Shown: piece by piece, positions 44,182 through 52,499 of the stretch
How the letters are laid out: every line of letters begins with the position of its first letter
How positions within the stretch are numbered: the stretch's first letter is position 1
Source of the DNA: JAVXGM01 sp036657395
Lineage (GTDB): Bacteria > Bacillota > Clostridia > Peptostreptococcales > Anaerovoracaceae
NCBI GenBank assembly: GCA_036657395.1
Contig: JAVXGM010000011.1
Span: 1-55,256 of the forward strand
Direction of reading: 5' to 3'
Length of the DNA stretch: 55,256 nt
Made by a program: the position numbers and the translations under genes
Notes under the pieces: model-generated
What the model saw: only the letters and a program-made list of their open reading frames with translations
Told to the model about the DNA's origin: nothing
Databases searched by the model: none

Positions 44182-45060
44182 ATGGAAGAAAACAAGAATA
44201 GCTGTAGCGAAGGTGGTTGTAGTGAAAGTAGTTGTAGTGGATGTAGTCAGGCATCTGAGCCAGAAAGTCTTATAGAAAAAACACATGAATTTAATAATAT
44301 TAAAAAAGTAATTGGCGTTGTTAGCGGCAAAGGTGGTGTAGGTAAGAGCATGGTCACATCCCTTATGGCGGTTATAATGCAACGGTTGGGCTATAAAACA
44401 GCAGTGTTAGATGCAGATATTACAGGTCCATCTATTCCAAAGACCTTTAAGCTGACACAAAAGGCTACTGCCGACGAGTTTGGAATTTTCCCAGTAAATA
44501 CTAAAACAGGCATAGGAACTATGTCAGTAAATTTGCTTTTGGAAAATGATACGGATCCAGTCCTTTGGCGTGGGCCTGTGATTGCAGGAACAGTAAAACA
44601 GTTTTGGACGGATGTAATTTGGGGTGATGTGGACTATATGTTCATCGATATGCCTCCTGGTACGGGAGATGTTCCTATCACCGTGTTTCAGACCATTCCT
44701 ATCGACGGAATCATAATTGTTACTTCTCCACAGGAGCTAGTTTCTATGATTGTATCTAAAGCAGTTAAAATGGCTGAGCTTATGAATATTCCAGTAATAG
44801 GTCTTGTGGAAAATATGTCTTACTTTACTTGTCCAGACAATGGTAAGGACTACAAGGTATTTGGGGAAAGCCATATTGAAGATGTAGCAAAAGCCCACAA
44901 TCTTGATATTGTAGGCAGAATTCCTATTGATCCTAAGCTGTCCGCAGCGGCAGATAAAGGAATGATTGAACTTTTCTCAGGTGACTGGCTAGATGAACTA
45001 GGAAAAACCCTGGAAAAGATGGGGGGAGCAAAAGATGAAGAGAAGTGTTGTTGTAAATAG
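44182..45060 (+). CDS. Mrp/NBP35-family ATPase, Fe-S cluster carrier
   Basis: A 292-residue P-loop protein. The deviant Walker A is GVVSGKGGVGKSMVTS (near residue 56). DADITGPSIPKTF and FIDMPPGTGDVP are ApbC/Nbp35 signatures. The first 30 residues are Cys/Ser-rich (CSEGGCSESSCSGC), and the end has CCCK. It assembles or delivers Fe-S clusters in the cytoplasm. AGGAGG precedes ATG 44182. It overlaps the next gene by 26 nt. Confidence 0.92.
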   Translation: MEENKNSCSEGGCSESSCSGCSQASEPESLIEKTHEFNNIKKVIGVVSGKGGVGKSMVTSLMAVIMQRLGYKTAVLDADITGPSIPKTFKLTQKATADEFGIFPVNTKTGIGTMSVNLLLENDTDPVLWRGPVIAGTVKQFWTDVIWGDVDYMFIDMPPGTGDVPITVFQTIPIDGIIIVTSPQELVSMIVSKAVKMAELMNIPVIGLVENMSYFTCPDNGKDYKVFGESHIEDVAKAHNLDIVGRIPIDPKLSAAADKGMIELFSGDWLDELGKTLEKMGGAKDEEKCCCK

Positions 45061-45250
45061 AATGCTAACAATCGCCATGGCACTTAGCGTAGCACTAATA
45101 CCAGTCTTGGTATTTGCAGAGAGCGGTGGAAGTAGTAGATCTCCATGGGCAGGTTGGATTCTAGCAGGCATTATGTGTGTATGTGTTATAATTTTTTCCA
45201 TCAGGCAAAAGTTTAAAATCAAAGAGAATGATAAGAAACATTATAAATAA
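45035..45250 (+). CDS. Small membrane protein with signal-like N-terminus
   Basis: A 71-residue protein starting within the end of the mrp-like gene, after a strong GGGGGAG site. It has a signal-like first segment (residues 9-28, ending VFAES), a Ser/Gly linker (SGGSSRSPW) and a second hydrophobic segment (GWILAGIMCVCVIIFSI), then a lysine-rich tail. No family is recognised. The 26-nt overlap implies translational coupling with the Fe-S carrier. Confidence 0.7.
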   Translation: MKRSVVVNRMLTIAMALSVALIPVLVFAESGGSSRSPWAGWILAGIMCVCVIIFSIRQKFKIKENDKKHYK

Positions 45251-45256
45251 ACATAA

Positions 45257-45302
45257 AAAAATGACAGGCTTAATTCATATAAGAGTTGAGCCTGTCATTT
45301 TG
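45257..45302. terminator. Bidirectional terminator between convergent genes
   Basis: AAAATGACAGGCTTAA and TTGAGCCTGTCATTTT form a long stem (G-U pairs included) with A and T runs on both sides. It serves the small membrane protein gene (plus) and the thrE-like pair (minus). Confidence 0.85.
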
Positions 45303-45318
45303 TTTGCCGTCAGTGGAT

Positions 45319-45768
45319 TTATTTTTTTGATATACAAGTGGCTCTACAGGCTATGGAGACAATAATGCGGATCATGGCACCTACCACAAGGAGGGCAATA
45401 GCAATAGAACCTGCCATAAGCAAGGTCTGGCTACCTAGATTTGCGGCAAGGCTTAAGTCTCCTGATACTATAGCCAACATGGTTTTGTATATTGCAGCAC
45501 CTGGTACCAAAGGTAAGATGCCAGGAATAGTAAATATGGTTGAGGCTTCCTTGAAGATTCTAGAGGAAAGATCACTGAGAATTCCCACGGTACAGGCAGC
45601 AAAAAAGCAGGACCATAAGGAAGACGTATCAAAGGAGAGGCAAACCTGATAAATCAACCAGCCGATTCCACCAATAAGGGAAGCTACAGGAATATGCTTT
45701 AATGGCACACGGAATATAATAGAAAATCCCAGGGTTGCAAATACAGCAAAAATAAAGGAGATGATCAT
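45319..45768 (-). CDS. Threonine/serine exporter, small subunit (DUF3815)
   Basis: A 149-residue membrane protein with four to five hydrophobic segments and the ThrE C-terminal-half hallmark GILPLVPGAAIYKTML. It pairs with the upstream DUF1212 protein to make a split ThrE-type exporter. ATG 45768 is chosen because TAGGAGG lies 9 nt upstream; it overlaps the previous stop as ATGA. The substrate class, small hydroxy amino acids, is inferred from ThrE. Confidence 0.85.
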   Translation of the reverse strand: MIISFIFAVFATLGFSIIFRVPLKHIPVASLIGGIGWLIYQVCLSFDTSSLWSCFFAACTVGILSDLSSRIFKEASTIFTIPGILPLVPGAAIYKTMLAIVSGDLSLAANLGSQTLLMAGSIAIALLVVGAMIRIIVSIACRATCISKK

Positions 45769-46553
45769 ATTATTATACCTCCTATAGAACCCCAAATTTT
45801 AAGGATGACGCCGGCGCCAGTAGCAAGGGCAATAGCGATAATAAAGGCCTCAGTCAGACGTGCTATGCCAGAAAGCATATCTCCAGAGAGAAAGTCACGT
45901 ATGGAATTTGTAATTGCAACCCCAGGAACAAAAATCATAATTGAGCCAATGATAATGGCATTGTAATTGGTGGTGGCTATGACTTCAGTGCAAAGCAAGG
46001 CGCAAAAAGCCGATATGGCACAGCAACAAAAGGCTCTAATGAAATAGTTGATTTCAAACTTTCTCAGTATCAAAGAGACTATATAGCTGGCGCCTCCAAT
46101 GACAAATGCACAGCAAATGTCTAGGACGTTTCCCCCAAAGAGTTGTGCAAAACAAGAGGCAATTAAGGCGGCTCCTAAAAGGCGTATAGGCATAGGGTGG
46201 AGTTTGTGCTTATCAATTGCCTTCATTCGCTTCATGCCCTGGTCAATTGAAAGATCTGTGGTTGTGAATTCCCTAGAAAAGTGGTTGATTTGAGAAATCT
46301 TTTCCAAGTTTGTATCTGCACCGCTGCGTATACGCTTTACATAGGTATACACATCGCTATTGTCATCTCCGTTGTCTACAGAAACAAAGAGACCAGTAGG
46401 CGTAGCAAAGACTTCCACATATGAAATGCCACATGCTTTGCATATACGTTCAATAGTATCTTCGACACGATAGATTTCAGCGCCGCTTTTAAGCATGATT
46501 TCTCCAGCACGTACGGCTAAAATTAAAGCCTTTTTTTGTAATATGTTAATCAT
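45765..46553 (-). CDS. Threonine/serine exporter, large subunit (DUF1212)
   Basis: A 262-residue protein of the ThrE N-terminal-half family. A cytoplasmic part holds LKSGAEIYRVEDTIERIC and VEVFATPTGLFVSV; about five hydrophobic segments follow, with FVPGVAITNSIRDFLSGD as the membrane hallmark. ATG 46553 is preferred: the frame is open to 46577, but a TATAAT lies right there and the upstream ATG has no ribosome site. It is the first gene of the two-gene operon. Confidence 0.85.
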   Translation of the reverse strand: MINILQKKALILAVRAGEIMLKSGAEIYRVEDTIERICKACGISYVEVFATPTGLFVSVDNGDDNSDVYTYVKRIRSGADTNLEKISQINHFSREFTTTDLSIDQGMKRMKAIDKHKLHPMPIRLLGAALIASCFAQLFGGNVLDICCAFVIGGASYIVSLILRKFEINYFIRAFCCCAISAFCALLCTEVIATTNYNAIIIGSIMIFVPGVAITNSIRDFLSGDMLSGIARLTEAFIIAIALATGAGVILKIWGSIGGIII

Positions 46554-46664
46554 ATAATTATACCCAATTCTAAACATTATAATAGACTATGCTTCTTTTC
46601 GATTCATTATAACAAAGAACCTAATATACAGCAATATAAGAGAGCATAAAAAGAGTTGACTTCT

Positions 46665-46693
46665 TCGAGGCATTACGTTATTATGATAAAGTA
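46665..46693 (+). promoter_or_regulatory. Promoter of the 48-residue protein gene
   Basis: TTGACT and TATTAT are separated by 17 nt, about 40 bp before the ATG at 46721. Coordinates are accurate to within about 10 bases. Confidence 0.55.
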
Positions 46694-46720
46694 ATAAAAA
46701 ACAGAAGGGAGAACTGACAA

Positions 46721-46867
46721 ATGATTATTTCGGTTAAAGATAATAATGGAAAAGTTGTTATTGAAAGAGAAATTGATAAAGAAGATGTTTTATTGAAGGT
46801 TAGCGTTAAAAGCAACGAATCAGATAAAGAGTATACATTGGAACAGGTTTGTGGTTCTTACCACTAA
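46721..46867 (+). CDS. 48-residue acidic small protein
   Basis: The frame MIISVKDNNGKVVIEREIDK continues to CGSYH and stop. AGAAGGGAG lies 8-9 nt upstream, a promoter stands before it and a terminator follows, so it is a self-contained transcription unit. It has alternating charged residues, predicted beta-strand then helix, and one Cys near the end. No family is recognised. Confidence 0.65.
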   Translation: MIISVKDNNGKVVIEREIDKEDVLLKVSVKSNESDKEYTLEQVCGSYH

Positions 46868-46893
46868 ATAAATCACAAATATGACATTGAAGG

Positions 46894-46930
46894 AGTACAC
46901 CATCTTTATAGGCGGTGTACTATTTTATTG
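46894..46930 (+). terminator. Terminator after the small protein gene
   Basis: AGTACACC pairs with GGTGTACT, followed by ATTTTATT. Its T-rich side merges with the -35 box of the rluB promoter. Confidence 0.75.
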
Positions 46931-46957
46931 ACAGGAAACCACTTTGTAAAGTAGAAT
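46928..46957 (+). promoter_or_regulatory. Promoter of rluB
   Basis: TTGACA (46928-46933) and TAGAAT (46952-46957) are separated by 18 nt. Confidence 0.65.
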
Positions 46958-46979
46958 GACAAAGTGAAAAGGAGATAAT

Positions 46980-47681
46980 ATGAGATTAAACAAGTACATT
47001 GCTCAGTCAGGAATCGCAAGTAGGCGTAAAGCAGACCAACTTACTATAAACGGAAATGTAAAAATAAATGGCACTATAATGAAGGAGCCGGGTTATGATG
47101 TAAAAGAAGAGGACCAGGTGGAGGTTAACGGGAAGACTCTTACTTGCGCAGAAAAGAAAGTATATATCATGTTGAATAAGCCTTTAGGATATATTACAAC
47201 GGTGGAGGATGATAGATCAAGACAGACTGTTGCCCAGTTAGTGGCCGATGTTGATGCTAGACTTTTTCCTGTGGGGAGATTGGACTACAACACTTCTGGG
47301 TTGCTGCTTATGACCAACGATGGAGATTTAGCATATCACTTGACTCATCCAAAACATCAAGTGGATAAGACTTATCGGGCCAGAGTGGCTGGCGTACTTT
47401 CAAGAAGTCGGATTGCTTGGCTTGAAAAAGGTGTAGATATTGGTGGGTTTACTACTTCAAAATCAAAGGTGAATGTAATAAAGCAAGGTGACCGTTCTGC
47501 CATTGTGGAAATCACCATTCATGAAGGAAAGAACAGACAAGTCCGCAAAATGTTTGGAGCGGTAGGGAACAAGGTACAGGAGCTTCATCGAGTATCCATA
47601 GGCGATTTATATTTGGGACGCTTGGCGGATGGACATTATCGAAAGCTAACAAGAGAAGAAATCGAATATCTGAAGAAATAA
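46980..47681 (+). CDS. rluB: 23S rRNA pseudouridine synthase, RluB/RsuA family
   Basis: A 233-residue enzyme. An S4 RNA-binding domain (MRLNKYIAQSGIASRRKADQ) is followed by the synthase domain with catalytic Asp in GRLDYNTSGLLLMTNDG and the HEGKNRQVRKMF block. It isomerises a uridine in 23S rRNA (by analogy U2605). AAAAGGAG precedes the ATG. It stands alone with its own promoter. Confidence 0.93.
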   Translation: MRLNKYIAQSGIASRRKADQLTINGNVKINGTIMKEPGYDVKEEDQVEVNGKTLTCAEKKVYIMLNKPLGYITTVEDDRSRQTVAQLVADVDARLFPVGRLDYNTSGLLLMTNDGDLAYHLTHPKHQVDKTYRARVAGVLSRSRIAWLEKGVDIGGFTTSKSKVNVIKQGDRSAIVEITIHEGKNRQVRKMFGAVGNKVQELHRVSIGDLYLGRLADGHYRKLTREEIEYLKK

Positions 47682-47721
47682 TAAAAAACTTAAATATAAA
47701 AATAGAGTAGAGGGCTTATAG

Positions 47722-48069
47722 GTCCATGATGCAGTAGACTACCTTCAAGATTGTGATTGGTCAGGAAACATTAGGGAACTTGAAAACGTGATTCAGAGAC
47801 TTTTGATCAATGCAAAGAATGAAAGGATCACAGTTTTAGATGTAATGAAAGACTTGCATGGGTGCATGCTGGAAACTGGGTCATTTCAGCTTTCCGCAGA
47901 ACAGCTTAACGGGGAGAAAACTCTGAATCTGGAAGAAATGGTAAGTAGCTTTGAGAAGAACATTTTGAAATATGCTTGTACCAAATACGGATCTACTAGA
48001 AAGGCAGTAAGGGCTATTGGAATAAGCCAGACTCAGTTAGTGCGAAAAAAGAAAAAATACGAACTGTAA
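47722..48069 (+). pseudogene. C-terminal remnant of a sigma-54-dependent activator
   Basis: An open frame of 115 codons follows an in-frame stop and starts with DAVDYLQDCDWSGNIRELEN, the last part of an AAA+ sigma-54 activator domain (W-x-G-N-x-R-E-L-x-N). It ends with a Fis-type helix-turn-helix (KYGSTRKAVRAIGISQTQLV). The GAFTGA, Walker A and sensor domains are gone. An internal ATG at 47788 gives a 93-residue frame, but it cannot be an activator. It once regulated a sigma-54 operon, perhaps the degraded catabolic genes just downstream. Confidence 0.8.
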
Positions 48070-48527
48070 TACAGGAGAAAATTTACTTAAAATCCATTGA
48101 TTTCAATGGGTTTTTTATGTGAAATAAAAACCAATCGGGCAAGAAGCTAAAACGGTTCGCCCTTTTTCTCCAGATGGATATACTTTTGATCATGAAGGCT
48201 TACGCTCAGCTGTAGGAAATGCTATACCGGACATCATGGTAATAGATGTTATGTTATAGGAGGGGATATGGCAAACAAAAGATTAGCCAACGTAAAAACC
48301 AGAAGGTAAAAAACTATGATAAAGGAAAAGCACAGAATTGTACTCGCTCCTAAATTCGACGTTGTGGTGTCTAAGTCAAATGATGATAGTATAAAAGTGA
48401 TTAATGAGATTTCTGACCTTGAACAGTTAGATGAAGATTATATGTCGATGATCTTTACTCTAAAAAAAGTGAAGAGAGCAAGAGGGATAGGCAAGCTTCT
48501 TGAAAAGGGAATGAATGATGGCACACA
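48070..48527 (+). pseudogene. Decayed catabolic gene fragments
   Basis: Short protein-like pieces occur in several frames: TVRPFSPDGYTFDHEGLRS near 48150-48215, a 13-codon frame after AGGAGGGG at 48268, and a 105-codon frame from 48316 (MIKEKHRIVLAPKFDVVVS). The last runs out of frame into the CoA-transferase remnant. The parent families of the first pieces are not recognised. The stretch reads as deletion scars between a sigma-54 activator and CoA-transferase genes. Confidence 0.45.
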
Positions 48528-48950
48528 AATGTACCTTAGTTCTCCAAGGGACTCTTGCAGAGCAAATCAGAGCTGCTGGAGCGGGTCTTGGTGGAGTGCT
48601 TACCCCTGCAGGTGTTGGTACTGTAATTGCTGAGGTAAAACAGGTGCTTAATATTGATGGAAAAAACTTTCTTTTGGAAAACCTATGAAGGCGGATTTTG
48701 CACTTTGTAGAGCCTCTGAATGTGATGAGCTAGGCAACTTTTGTTGCAACTTAGCGACTAAGAATTTTAATCCGCTCATGGCGATGGAAGTAGACGAAAA
48801 GGGAAATCACAAAATACTAAAGGAATGTACCCTTCCATATACAGAACTTAATGTAGTGAATATGATTATTATGGAAATGGGTGTAGCAAAACGTAACATT
48901 ATGTACAGGTTTCTAGGCAAAAACTTGACAAGGAAAGAGAGATTGTTATA
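48528..48950 (+). pseudogene. Scrambled CoA-transferase (subunit A and B fragments)
   Basis: The frame from about 48530 reads LVLQGTLAEQIRAAGAGLGG, then LTPAGVGTVIAEVKQVLNID: the middle of 3-oxoacid CoA-transferase subunit A. It then shifts frame near 48685 and goes on as MKADFALCRASECDELGNF and NFNPLMAM, still subunit A. Next it passes straight to CTLPYTELNVVNMIIMEMGV, which belongs to the end of subunit B. A frameshift plus an internal deletion have destroyed an atoD-atoA-type pair. Confidence 0.72.
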
Positions 48951-48952
48951 AT
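48925..48952 (+). promoter_or_regulatory. Strong promoter before the first 3D-domain gene
   Basis: TTGACA (48925-48930) and TATAAT (48947-48952) with a 16-nt spacer. Confidence 0.7.
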
Positions 48953-48962
48953 GTTTGTAGTA

Positions 48963-48992
48963 AGTGCATAAGTTTTGTTTATGCACTTTTTC
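48963..48992 (+). terminator. Hairpin with T run at the very 5' end of the 3D-gene transcript
   Basis: AGTGCATAA and TTTATGCACT pair around a short loop and are followed by TTTTTC, only a few bases after the predicted transcription start. It looks like an intrinsic terminator or a 5' stabilising stem. Confidence 0.55.
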
Positions 48993-49019
48993 ATTGAATC
49001 AAAACAGAAAGGGGTTAAA

Positions 49020-49973
49020 GTGGACAAGCTTAAACGACATAAATTAGGTTTAACAGTCATAGGCACGGTAATCCTATCAGCGGTACTTATCGTTGTGATT
49101 TTAACCACTCTTGTTTCTAAGAATATTGAAGTGACTATAGATGGACAAACTGTAAATCATTCAACAAAAGAGTACAAGGTGGATGGATTTCTTGAAGAGG
49201 CTAATATAAACCTATACAAAAAAGATGAGATCACGCCAGTAGTTAGCGAGTATGTAAATGACGGTATGGAAATTGTGATAAATAGGGCAGTTCCATTTGA
49301 ATTAACGGCGGATGGAAAAGTAACAAACCTAAAGGCAGTGCCGGACACAGTAGGAGAAGCCTTAAAGGATAATAAAATTTTTTTGGATGGAGATGATATT
49401 GTTAAACCTGCTGCAGGAGAACAGTTAACAGCCAATTCAAAGGTAGTAGTTAACAGAATTAAAAAAGAGAAAAAAACAACTACCCAGGCCATGAAGTACA
49501 AGACAAAAGAGCATGGAGACAACTCATTAAGAGCTGGGACTACCAAGGTCGTTAGAAAAGGGAAAAAGGGAAAAGATAAAGTTACTTATATGATAACCTA
49601 TTCTGATGGGAAGATTATAAAAAAGAAAGAAATTGGGAGAAAGACAATAACAAAACCAAAGACTCAATTAGTTGCGAGAAGTACAAGAGGTATGATCGGC
49701 GGCAAGGAATACAAGAGAAAGTTTACGGTTAAAGCGTATTCTTACAGCGGAGGCGGAAGGACAGCCTTAGGCACACAAGCAAGAGTCGGGGCTATTGCAG
49801 TGGATCCAAGTGTAATCCCACTGGGGAGCAATGTTTATGTTGAAGGCTATGGGTTTGCAAGAGCTGAGGATACTGGAGGCAATATTAAAGGGGAAACCAT
49901 TGACGTATACAAAAACTCAGAAAGCGCAAGCAGTAGTTGGGGCGTACGTTATGTGACCATTTATATATTTTAA
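49020..49973 (+). CDS. Ubiquitin-like/G5/3D-domain cell-wall protein (YabE/RpfB-like)
   Basis: A 317-residue protein starting at GTG 49020, after AAAGGGG. A membrane segment covers residues 10-33. Two DUF348 (ubiquitin-like) repeats follow (VTIDGQTVNHSTKEYKVDGF, then AVPFELTADGKVTNLKAVPD), then a lysine-rich G5-like region. The C-terminal 3D domain has the three aspartates in AVDPSVIPLG, AEDTGGNIKG and IDVYKN. 3D domains are lytic-transglycosylase-like. It acts on the outer face of the membrane. Its 3D domain is very similar to that of the next gene. Confidence 0.9.
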   Translation: MDKLKRHKLGLTVIGTVILSAVLIVVILTTLVSKNIEVTIDGQTVNHSTKEYKVDGFLEEANINLYKKDEITPVVSEYVNDGMEIVINRAVPFELTADGKVTNLKAVPDTVGEALKDNKIFLDGDDIVKPAAGEQLTANSKVVVNRIKKEKKTTTQAMKYKTKEHGDNSLRAGTTKVVRKGKKGKDKVTYMITYSDGKIIKKKEIGRKTITKPKTQLVARSTRGMIGGKEYKRKFTVKAYSYSGGGRTALGTQARVGAIAVDPSVIPLGSNVYVEGYGFARAEDTGGNIKGETIDVYKNSESASSSWGVRYVTIYIF

Positions 49974-50014
49974 GTGTTAGTTAAAAACCAAAAATGGAAG
50001 GAAAGTTGTAATTT

Positions 50015-50992
50015 ATGAGTATACAAAAGAAAATCATTGCGGGAATAATGACAATAACAATGGCGTGTTCTATTATAGCCATTCCAACAACCCAGGTTTG
50101 GGCTGAGGATAGCGGAGAGATAGTAACACCGCCGCCGACAGAATCGACAATAAAGATATCCGCACCTAAATCTGTTAAGGCAAAATGCCACGGAATAACA
50201 TCAATCAAGGTTACGTGGAAAAAGGTTTCAGGAGCGACTGGATATAAAATATACAGATATACTAAAGGGCAAAAGCATTATGCTCTAATCGGAACGAAAA
50301 AAGGATCCGGCAGTTTAACCTACTTGGACAAGAAGAGCACAACTGGGAAGGCTTATGGGTATAGGATAAAGGCATATAAAACTGTAACTGGTAAGACAAT
50401 ATACAGTAAATATTCTCCAAGGTCATGCGCCAAAGCGGTGCCTAAACAAGCATCAGCTAAGGCAAAAGCAGGAAAAAACAAAGTGAAGATTTCTTGGAAA
50501 AAAATAGACGGTGCTCAAGGATATCATATTTATCGCAGCACATCCTCAAAGGGAAAATTTAAGTGCGTTAAAGTGATTTCTAAGGGAAAGACAACATCTT
50601 GTATCAATGGTAAGCTTCGAGCAGGAAGGACTTATTACTATAAGGTGAGAGGTTATAAAAAAGTCAATGGAAAGAAAGTCTTTGGTAAATACTCTAAAAA
50701 GGTTAAAGCCAAAGCAAAGGGATTAGTATACAAGAAGAAGTTTATCGTTAAAGCTTATGCTTATACAGGTGGAGGCATTACAGCTTCAGGTTTGAGAGCA
50801 AAAGTTGGTAGAATTGCCGTAGATCCTAGAGTAATTCCACTAGGCAAAAAAGTATATGTTAGCGGTTACGGTTATGCTGTAGCAGCGGATACAGGTGGAA
50901 ATATTAAAGGAAGAACAATTGATGTTTACAAAAATTCAGAACGCCAGTGTCGAAACTGGGGTGTTAGATATAAAACGATATACATCCTGTAA
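50015..50992 (+). CDS. Secreted Fn3-Fn3-3D cell-wall protein
   Basis: A 325-residue exported protein. The signal peptide spans residues 1-30 (ends VWAED). Two lysine-rich Fn3-like modules follow (IKVTWKKVSGATGYKIYRY and VKISWKKIDGAQGYHIYRS). The C-terminal 3D domain has AVDPRVIPLG, AADTGGNIKG and IDVYKN. It is 42 bp after the other 3D gene, so one probably arose by duplication and domain swap. The Fn3-like modules resemble the one in the NlpC/P60 protein at 17644. It likely remodels peptidoglycan. Confidence 0.9.
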   Translation: MSIQKKIIAGIMTITMACSIIAIPTTQVWAEDSGEIVTPPPTESTIKISAPKSVKAKCHGITSIKVTWKKVSGATGYKIYRYTKGQKHYALIGTKKGSGSLTYLDKKSTTGKAYGYRIKAYKTVTGKTIYSKYSPRSCAKAVPKQASAKAKAGKNKVKISWKKIDGAQGYHIYRSTSSKGKFKCVKVISKGKTTSCINGKLRAGRTYYYKVRGYKKVNGKKVFGKYSKKVKAKAKGLVYKKKFIVKAYAYTGGGITASGLRAKVGRIAVDPRVIPLGKKVYVSGYGYAVAADTGGNIKGRTIDVYKNSERQCRNWGVRYKTIYIL

Positions 50993-51040
50993 GAAACAAT
51001 AAGGTGAGAAGATAGAATATTGTAAACCTGAAATATAAAA

Positions 51041-51077
51041 AAATGATGAGGGGCTTTTATAAGCACCTCATCATTTT
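51041..51077. terminator. Bidirectional terminator between 3D gene and alaX
   Basis: AAATGATGAGGGGC and GCACCTCATCATTT form a stem with flanking A and T runs, serving both converging genes. Confidence 0.85.
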
Positions 51078-51092
51078 TTGTTGACTTAAGAA

Positions 51093-52313
51093 TTAAGTTA
51101 GGTGCTTGCGAAGTAGATCGATGTAGGTATCTAGGCAGTCCTTGTCAGGAAACATGGCTCTAGCAGAAGTGGAAGTCCCGCCTCCCTTACCTCGATAAAT
51201 ATTGGCATTTTCTTTTACTAATTTCCCACAATCTTTAGCGCCACTTGAGAAGAGGAGAACAGTATTTTCTTTAGGTGAAACTATAAGCACTGGCTTGTAA
51301 CTTTCTTCAATTAGTGGTCTACCAATAGAAAGTAAATCCTTTATTTCCATATCATCATAGCGGCGAAGGACAAATGGCTGACTATTTTTATCCTGAAGTT
51401 CTTGGCGAATGTCCTTAATCCTTTTATCAACTATGGACTTACGCAAAGCGAATAGCTGACTTCTTATTTGGGATATTTTGTCTTCTTGAGCTGAGATTTT
51501 CTTTAAAAGATCATCATCTCCGGCAGAATATTTTTGATTTAGACGATTGATAAGTGCATGCTTTTTATTGTAATCTATAAGAGCTCTTTTTCCAGCTTCA
51601 AAATAGATGCGAAACATACCTTTATGATTTTCTAGCTTATATATTTTTACAAGACCCACCTGACCTGCAGTGGCAGGATGGGTGCCGCAGCAGGCCACAC
51701 AATCAGCCGCATTAGCTGTATCTCCTACACAGACTATGGAGATTTCCTCATCTATTGCCAAAGCCTTGCGGAGAGGTAATTTTTCCGCATCTTCTCGTTT
51801 TTGGAATCTACGCACAGTGACAGGGGCATTAGACCAGATCACCTGATTAGTATAAAGCTCTGCCTCCATGGCCATGTCCCACGTGATTTGTGTGAACTCG
51901 GGATTGGCTTCTAGGGAAATATCTACTGTCATGTAATCACTTCCCATGTGAAATCCTCTGTTGATTCCACCAAACTTGCTAAAGAAGATTCCAGATAAAA
52001 TATGTTCGCCGCAGTGGCGCTGCATATTGTCAAATCGCCGATCCCAATCAAGAGTACATAAAACCGAATCTCCAACTTTGAATTTAGTCTTGCCTTTTAA
52101 CTTATGATAGACAATATTATCCTTTTCATAGACCTCTGTTAGGGGATAATCACCTATATTGCCCAAATCACAACTTTGGCCGCCGCCTGTAGGAAAAAAT
52201 ATTGTTTTGTCCAAAGTCAAAATGGAATCCTTGTTATCTAGAAGAATCTCCGTTATTGTTGCTGTGCAATTTTGTTCATATACATTGTCTTGAAATATTT
52301 TAATTGTATTCAT
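51093..52313 (-). CDS. Alanyl-tRNA editing protein AlaX, long form
   Basis: A 406-residue free-standing homologue of the AlaRS editing and C-terminal parts. It has an AlaX core with the zinc motif HCGEH and CCGTH (Cys-x3-Cys-x-x-His in CVACCGTHPATAGQVG), a coiled-coil (DLLKKISAQEDKISQIRSQ), and a DHHA1 domain with GKGGGTSTSARAMF. It hydrolyses mischarged Ser- or Gly-tRNA-Ala in the cytoplasm. It is monocistronic and divergent from cwlD. Confidence 0.93.
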   Translation of the reverse strand: MNTIKIFQDNVYEQNCTATITEILLDNKDSILTLDKTIFFPTGGGQSCDLGNIGDYPLTEVYEKDNIVYHKLKGKTKFKVGDSVLCTLDWDRRFDNMQRHCGEHILSGIFFSKFGGINRGFHMGSDYMTVDISLEANPEFTQITWDMAMEAELYTNQVIWSNAPVTVRRFQKREDAEKLPLRKALAIDEEISIVCVGDTANAADCVACCGTHPATAGQVGLVKIYKLENHKGMFRIYFEAGKRALIDYNKKHALINRLNQKYSAGDDDLLKKISAQEDKISQIRSQLFALRKSIVDKRIKDIRQELQDKNSQPFVLRRYDDMEIKDLLSIGRPLIEESYKPVLIVSPKENTVLLFSSGAKDCGKLVKENANIYRGKGGGTSTSARAMFPDKDCLDTYIDLLRKHLT

Positions 52314-52499
52314 TTTTACTCCTTACTACCTTTAATACTATGAATTGTAATACAAGTATAGCAAAAAAGTCAAATTTTTCCCTGGAAGAAAAAACAAATT
52401 TGTTGTATAATTAATTATTACAATACTAATTTGCTATAGAATATGGCGGGCATTCCACTCATACAATGAAATAAAAGTTTGAAAAGTATGAGGTGAAGA

